Of a stretch of DNA of 64,000 nt, positions 61,191 to 64,000 are shown one piece after another. The notes below the pieces were generated by a model that saw only the letters and a list, made by a program, of their open reading frames with translations, did not search any database and was not told the origin of the DNA. How positions within the stretch are numbered: position 1 is the first letter of the stretch; the number at the start of each line of letters is the position of its first letter. The stretch is from Mycteria americana. Its lineage: Eukaryota; Chordata; Aves; Ciconiiformes; Ciconiidae. The stretch is from NCBI RefSeq assembly GCF_035582795.1, contig NC_134372.1, positions 37,095,316-37,159,315 on the forward strand. The letters run 5' to 3'. The position numbers and the translations under genes were made by a program.

Positions 61191-63703
61191 AAAAACCCAA
61201 CAGAATAAAATTCTCTTATTTCTGAAAAATGAAATCTGTTCTAACAATATGCTTACCCATAGTTTCATGGCTGCCTCACAGCTCATAAATTAAGCAAGTT
61301 CTAACCTGAGCACACTTAATGCTGAAAGAGGTACAATGTTTGATTCTGTAGACTCTATTCATCCTATGATCTATGGAGGTGTTAAAATATCTTATGTTTG
61401 AGGAAAATCAACCAAAGAAGAATGGAACAAGACTCATGCCTTTGAGGTCCCTCTGGCATTACTTCTAACAGGACATGTATAAACACTGCTGTTCTGGACA
61501 AATTTCAAATGGAAAGCAGAGGTACTAAAGAAAAGCCAAGCTTACTAGTAGAAGTTAGAAAAATTATTGTTTCCATCCCCTTTTGAAGATTTTAGACTAC
61601 TGGTGCAGACTACTACAGACAGTACTGGTGCAACTGTCTTCCATCAAAAATGTTGCCTCTAAACAGAGCGTGTGTACAGCTCTCTAGCATCACCTATAAA
61701 TACATGGCGCTCTCAATGCAGGTTTCACTAGTTGGTCTTTTTTGGAGAATCCATTTTAGTACTGCATGTCAGTGTGTTTGTTTTAGTTTATTTCCATTTA
61801 ACTGAGGTCCTTTTAAGTAGCTAACAGGACTGCTTTACAGAATTCTTGTTTCACAATGCTTAACATTCCTCTACAGACAAAAAGCACTTAATAACTCCTC
61901 AAGCAAAGTAATGAATTGATACAAAAGGCCTATTCTAATCATCACCTCCACAGTAGCCATTACAGTGGCATATCTATATTGTAAGACATGGTGGTATACA
62001 GTTTCCTGTATATTCAGCTCTGCAGAGCAGTAGGGGAAGGTGGTCTGGAAAGTGGCAACACAACAACGCTGAACATGTGAAATGTCTCTTTATGCATTCC
62101 TGTGGTAATGTGCCCATCTGAGACAACACTGCTGCCATTGTACAACATGAAAAAATTATGTTGATTTCCATCAAAGAACAGCAAAAAAGAGAGACTTCTA
62201 TTGTGGTTAGCCTGAGTTCAAAGCTTGGGGTGACACACTTATGGATGAGTAGAAACAGTTACACTTAGGCTTACTGTATATAGCTTAACGAACACATATG
62301 AAGATCATATAAATAATTCACATTACTCAAGAGGTGGTGAGTTGAACAAGTCCCTTCTGGTTAAACTTATTTAAAGATAAGGTGAAGTTAAGTGAGTGAT
62401 GGCACAGTTACAGAGGCCACAGTCCAAGGGGAATTTGGACAGTCTAAGTTACACTACCAGAGTGATTTGTGCAGAATTATGTCAACTTACAGATCTTTAG
62501 ACCTTATGGGAAAAGGAAATGTCTGATCTCTAAAAGAAGTGATACAAGATGAGTATTTTACAAAGTACAATTATGCTTTACTCAATAAGCTGTTTCTATG
62601 AAGTAAAACTGGACATCAGCAAAGCATAAAAGGAAACATTACAGTAGAGCTGAAGAGCAAGTTCAGCGACAACAAGGAAACTCTAAAATACTAAATACTT
62701 GAAACAAAATGCCAGACTTAAAAAAAAATATAATCTTTTTCAGTCAAATGCTATCAAGTCTCTCTTCTGCAGTACGTCAGAAGTACGTAATGGATCTATC
62801 CTGTATCTGTCTAGTATTATATTTTAAGCATTTCGTTGAAATTGCAAATGTAGGAGGCATTTCTAGAGTAATTACTATATGACTGAACACTAATGCATTA
62901 TTATTTTTGGCTGACTATTAGCCACAACCATCAAATTCATGAATTAATCTATAGTGGAGATTTTTGTTCTGGTAAAGAAATGACATCGACAAACTAGGTA
63001 GCATTTCACCTGTTAATATTACAATAAGTCTGCAGTATTCTTCGTGTTGGCAGGGTAAGATTATAATGACAATCTGTCTCTCTTTTATTATATAAATATA
63101 TTACACATACTTATGCTTGATAATTATAAGCATTATCCTGAGCCCCAAATTCATTGTTATAATATTACTGAAGATTCTATAATTTAGAAGTAATAAAATT
63201 CTATCAGCTTTTTGCAATAAAATTTACAAAGCAAAAGAATCTCCCTTTTCAGTGCCTTCTGAACACCTCTGTTTTGAATGGTCAAAATGCTAAGAGCATT
63301 CCAGTTCAGTAGCTCTGGTTCAGAAATATGTATAACAGTTAACAGTAATGACAAATAGATCTAGAAAATAAGCAACAATCCTCGCTGCACTGAACTTTGC
63401 AATTTAACACTTATTTTATATTTAATTAATTCAGAAAGTGAAGAACTTCAAAACTGGCTTTGAACAGGCTGTTTGTTAAAAAAAAATAGAACATTTATGT
63501 TTTCACTGTTGTTTTTTCAAATGTGATGTGACAAAGTGAAAAAGCTGCATGAAAGTGTGGTTCTTTGTGTGATGGAAGTGGGATGCACCTACTAGTCTCA
63601 CATCATCAAAGAAACAGACATATATCTATAATTTATGCTTTGCTTTAAGCTTCCGCTGATCCGATGTGGCTTTTTCAGACAACACAGGCAGCCCTGGCAC
63701 AGC

Positions 63704-63713
63704 CTGTCAATCA
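63704..63713 (-). promoter_or_regulatory. Perfect PBX-MEIS/PREP heterodimer site (TGATTGACAG)
   Basis: CTGTCAATCA on the plus strand is TGATTGACAG on the minus strand, the known composite binding site of PBX with MEIS or PREP. ATCAAT and TCTAATCA lie about 110-130 bp further on. Enhancer function is inferred. Confidence 0.45.
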
Positions 63714-64000
63714 TCTGGGCATACTCAAATTGTAGACCATTAGTAGGAGAGACAGCAAAGTTTCTTTAATGACGCTTTTATATGTGGTGTGTTGGCAGTG
63801 AAACAGAGAAGAATTGACTTGATCAATGCATTAGTCTAATCATGGGGTTCCTGCTCTTAATTTCTTTTGTCGGTAATTTCCATACTCAAGCAGCATTCAG
63901 GATACTTGTAAAGACACACTTAGAGCACTGCATGATGTATGCAGTCACCTATAAAGCATGTCTTGGATACAGCTCTGTAGGAAACAAGGAAGAAGGATAG

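Larger units (their letters stand above)
54660..64000. other. Upstream desert, segment 9
   Basis: AT-rich DNA with no recognisable gene or clear transposon. It has a run of A near 58064-58080, a run of 14 G at 61087-61100 within a purine-rich stretch reaching about 61190, and a PBX-MEIS site at 63704-63713 in a compact, unique-looking block. Confidence 0.45.

Noticed and set aside
1..64000. CRISPR arrays, bacterial operons, rRNA and tRNA genes, intact retroviral elements
   Set aside because: No spaced direct repeats, cloverleaf-type sequences, long terminal repeats or viral-type reading frames were seen; the DNA is vertebrate chromosomal.

Overview
The window is vertebrate nuclear DNA. I place it in a sauropsid, most likely a bird, for three reasons: very GC-rich CpG islands sit in otherwise AT-rich, repeat-poor DNA; the few interspersed repeats I recognise are old L2/CR1-type LINEs, MIR-like SINEs and short fold-back elements of the kind common in turtle, crocodile and bird genomes; and no young mammalian repeats are visible. 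The species cannot be fixed from this alone.

Only one protein-coding exon is supported. On the minus strand, bases 6743 to 6704 encode the first 13 residues of a Teashirt-family zinc-finger homeobox protein (MPRRKQQAPRRAA), followed by a consensus splice donor. Arg10 and Ala12 fit TSHZ3 better than TSHZ1 or TSHZ2. Bases 1-6703 are therefore the start of TSHZ3 intron 1. The large second exon, which carries the zinc fingers and homeodomain, lies beyond the left edge.

The gene starts inside a roughly 2 kb CpG island (about 6.55-8.57 kb). Four more GC-rich islands follow upstream (about 9.2-10.5, 11.7-12.4, 13.05-13.8 and 14.5-15.45 kb), an arrangement typical of developmental transcription-factor loci. 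The islands hold triplet, GGGGCC-type and 11-17 bp tandem repeats. All long open frames in them look like by-products of GC richness.

From about 15.6 kb to 64 kb no gene is recognisable. This looks like the regulatory desert expected 5' of TSHZ3. The best regulatory candidates are an intronic cluster at 5412-5535 (three TGACAG cores, an E-box/CRE overlap, an RFX-like X-box, PBX-HOX-like sites and a TCF/LEF site), a perfect palindrome TTGACAGCTGTCAA at 2081-2094, and a perfect PBX-MEIS site on the minus strand at 63704-63713. The remainder is ancient repeats, simple repeats, a few isolated GC-rich blocks and unique AT-rich DNA. I found no CRISPR array, tRNA, rRNA or self-contained novel system.
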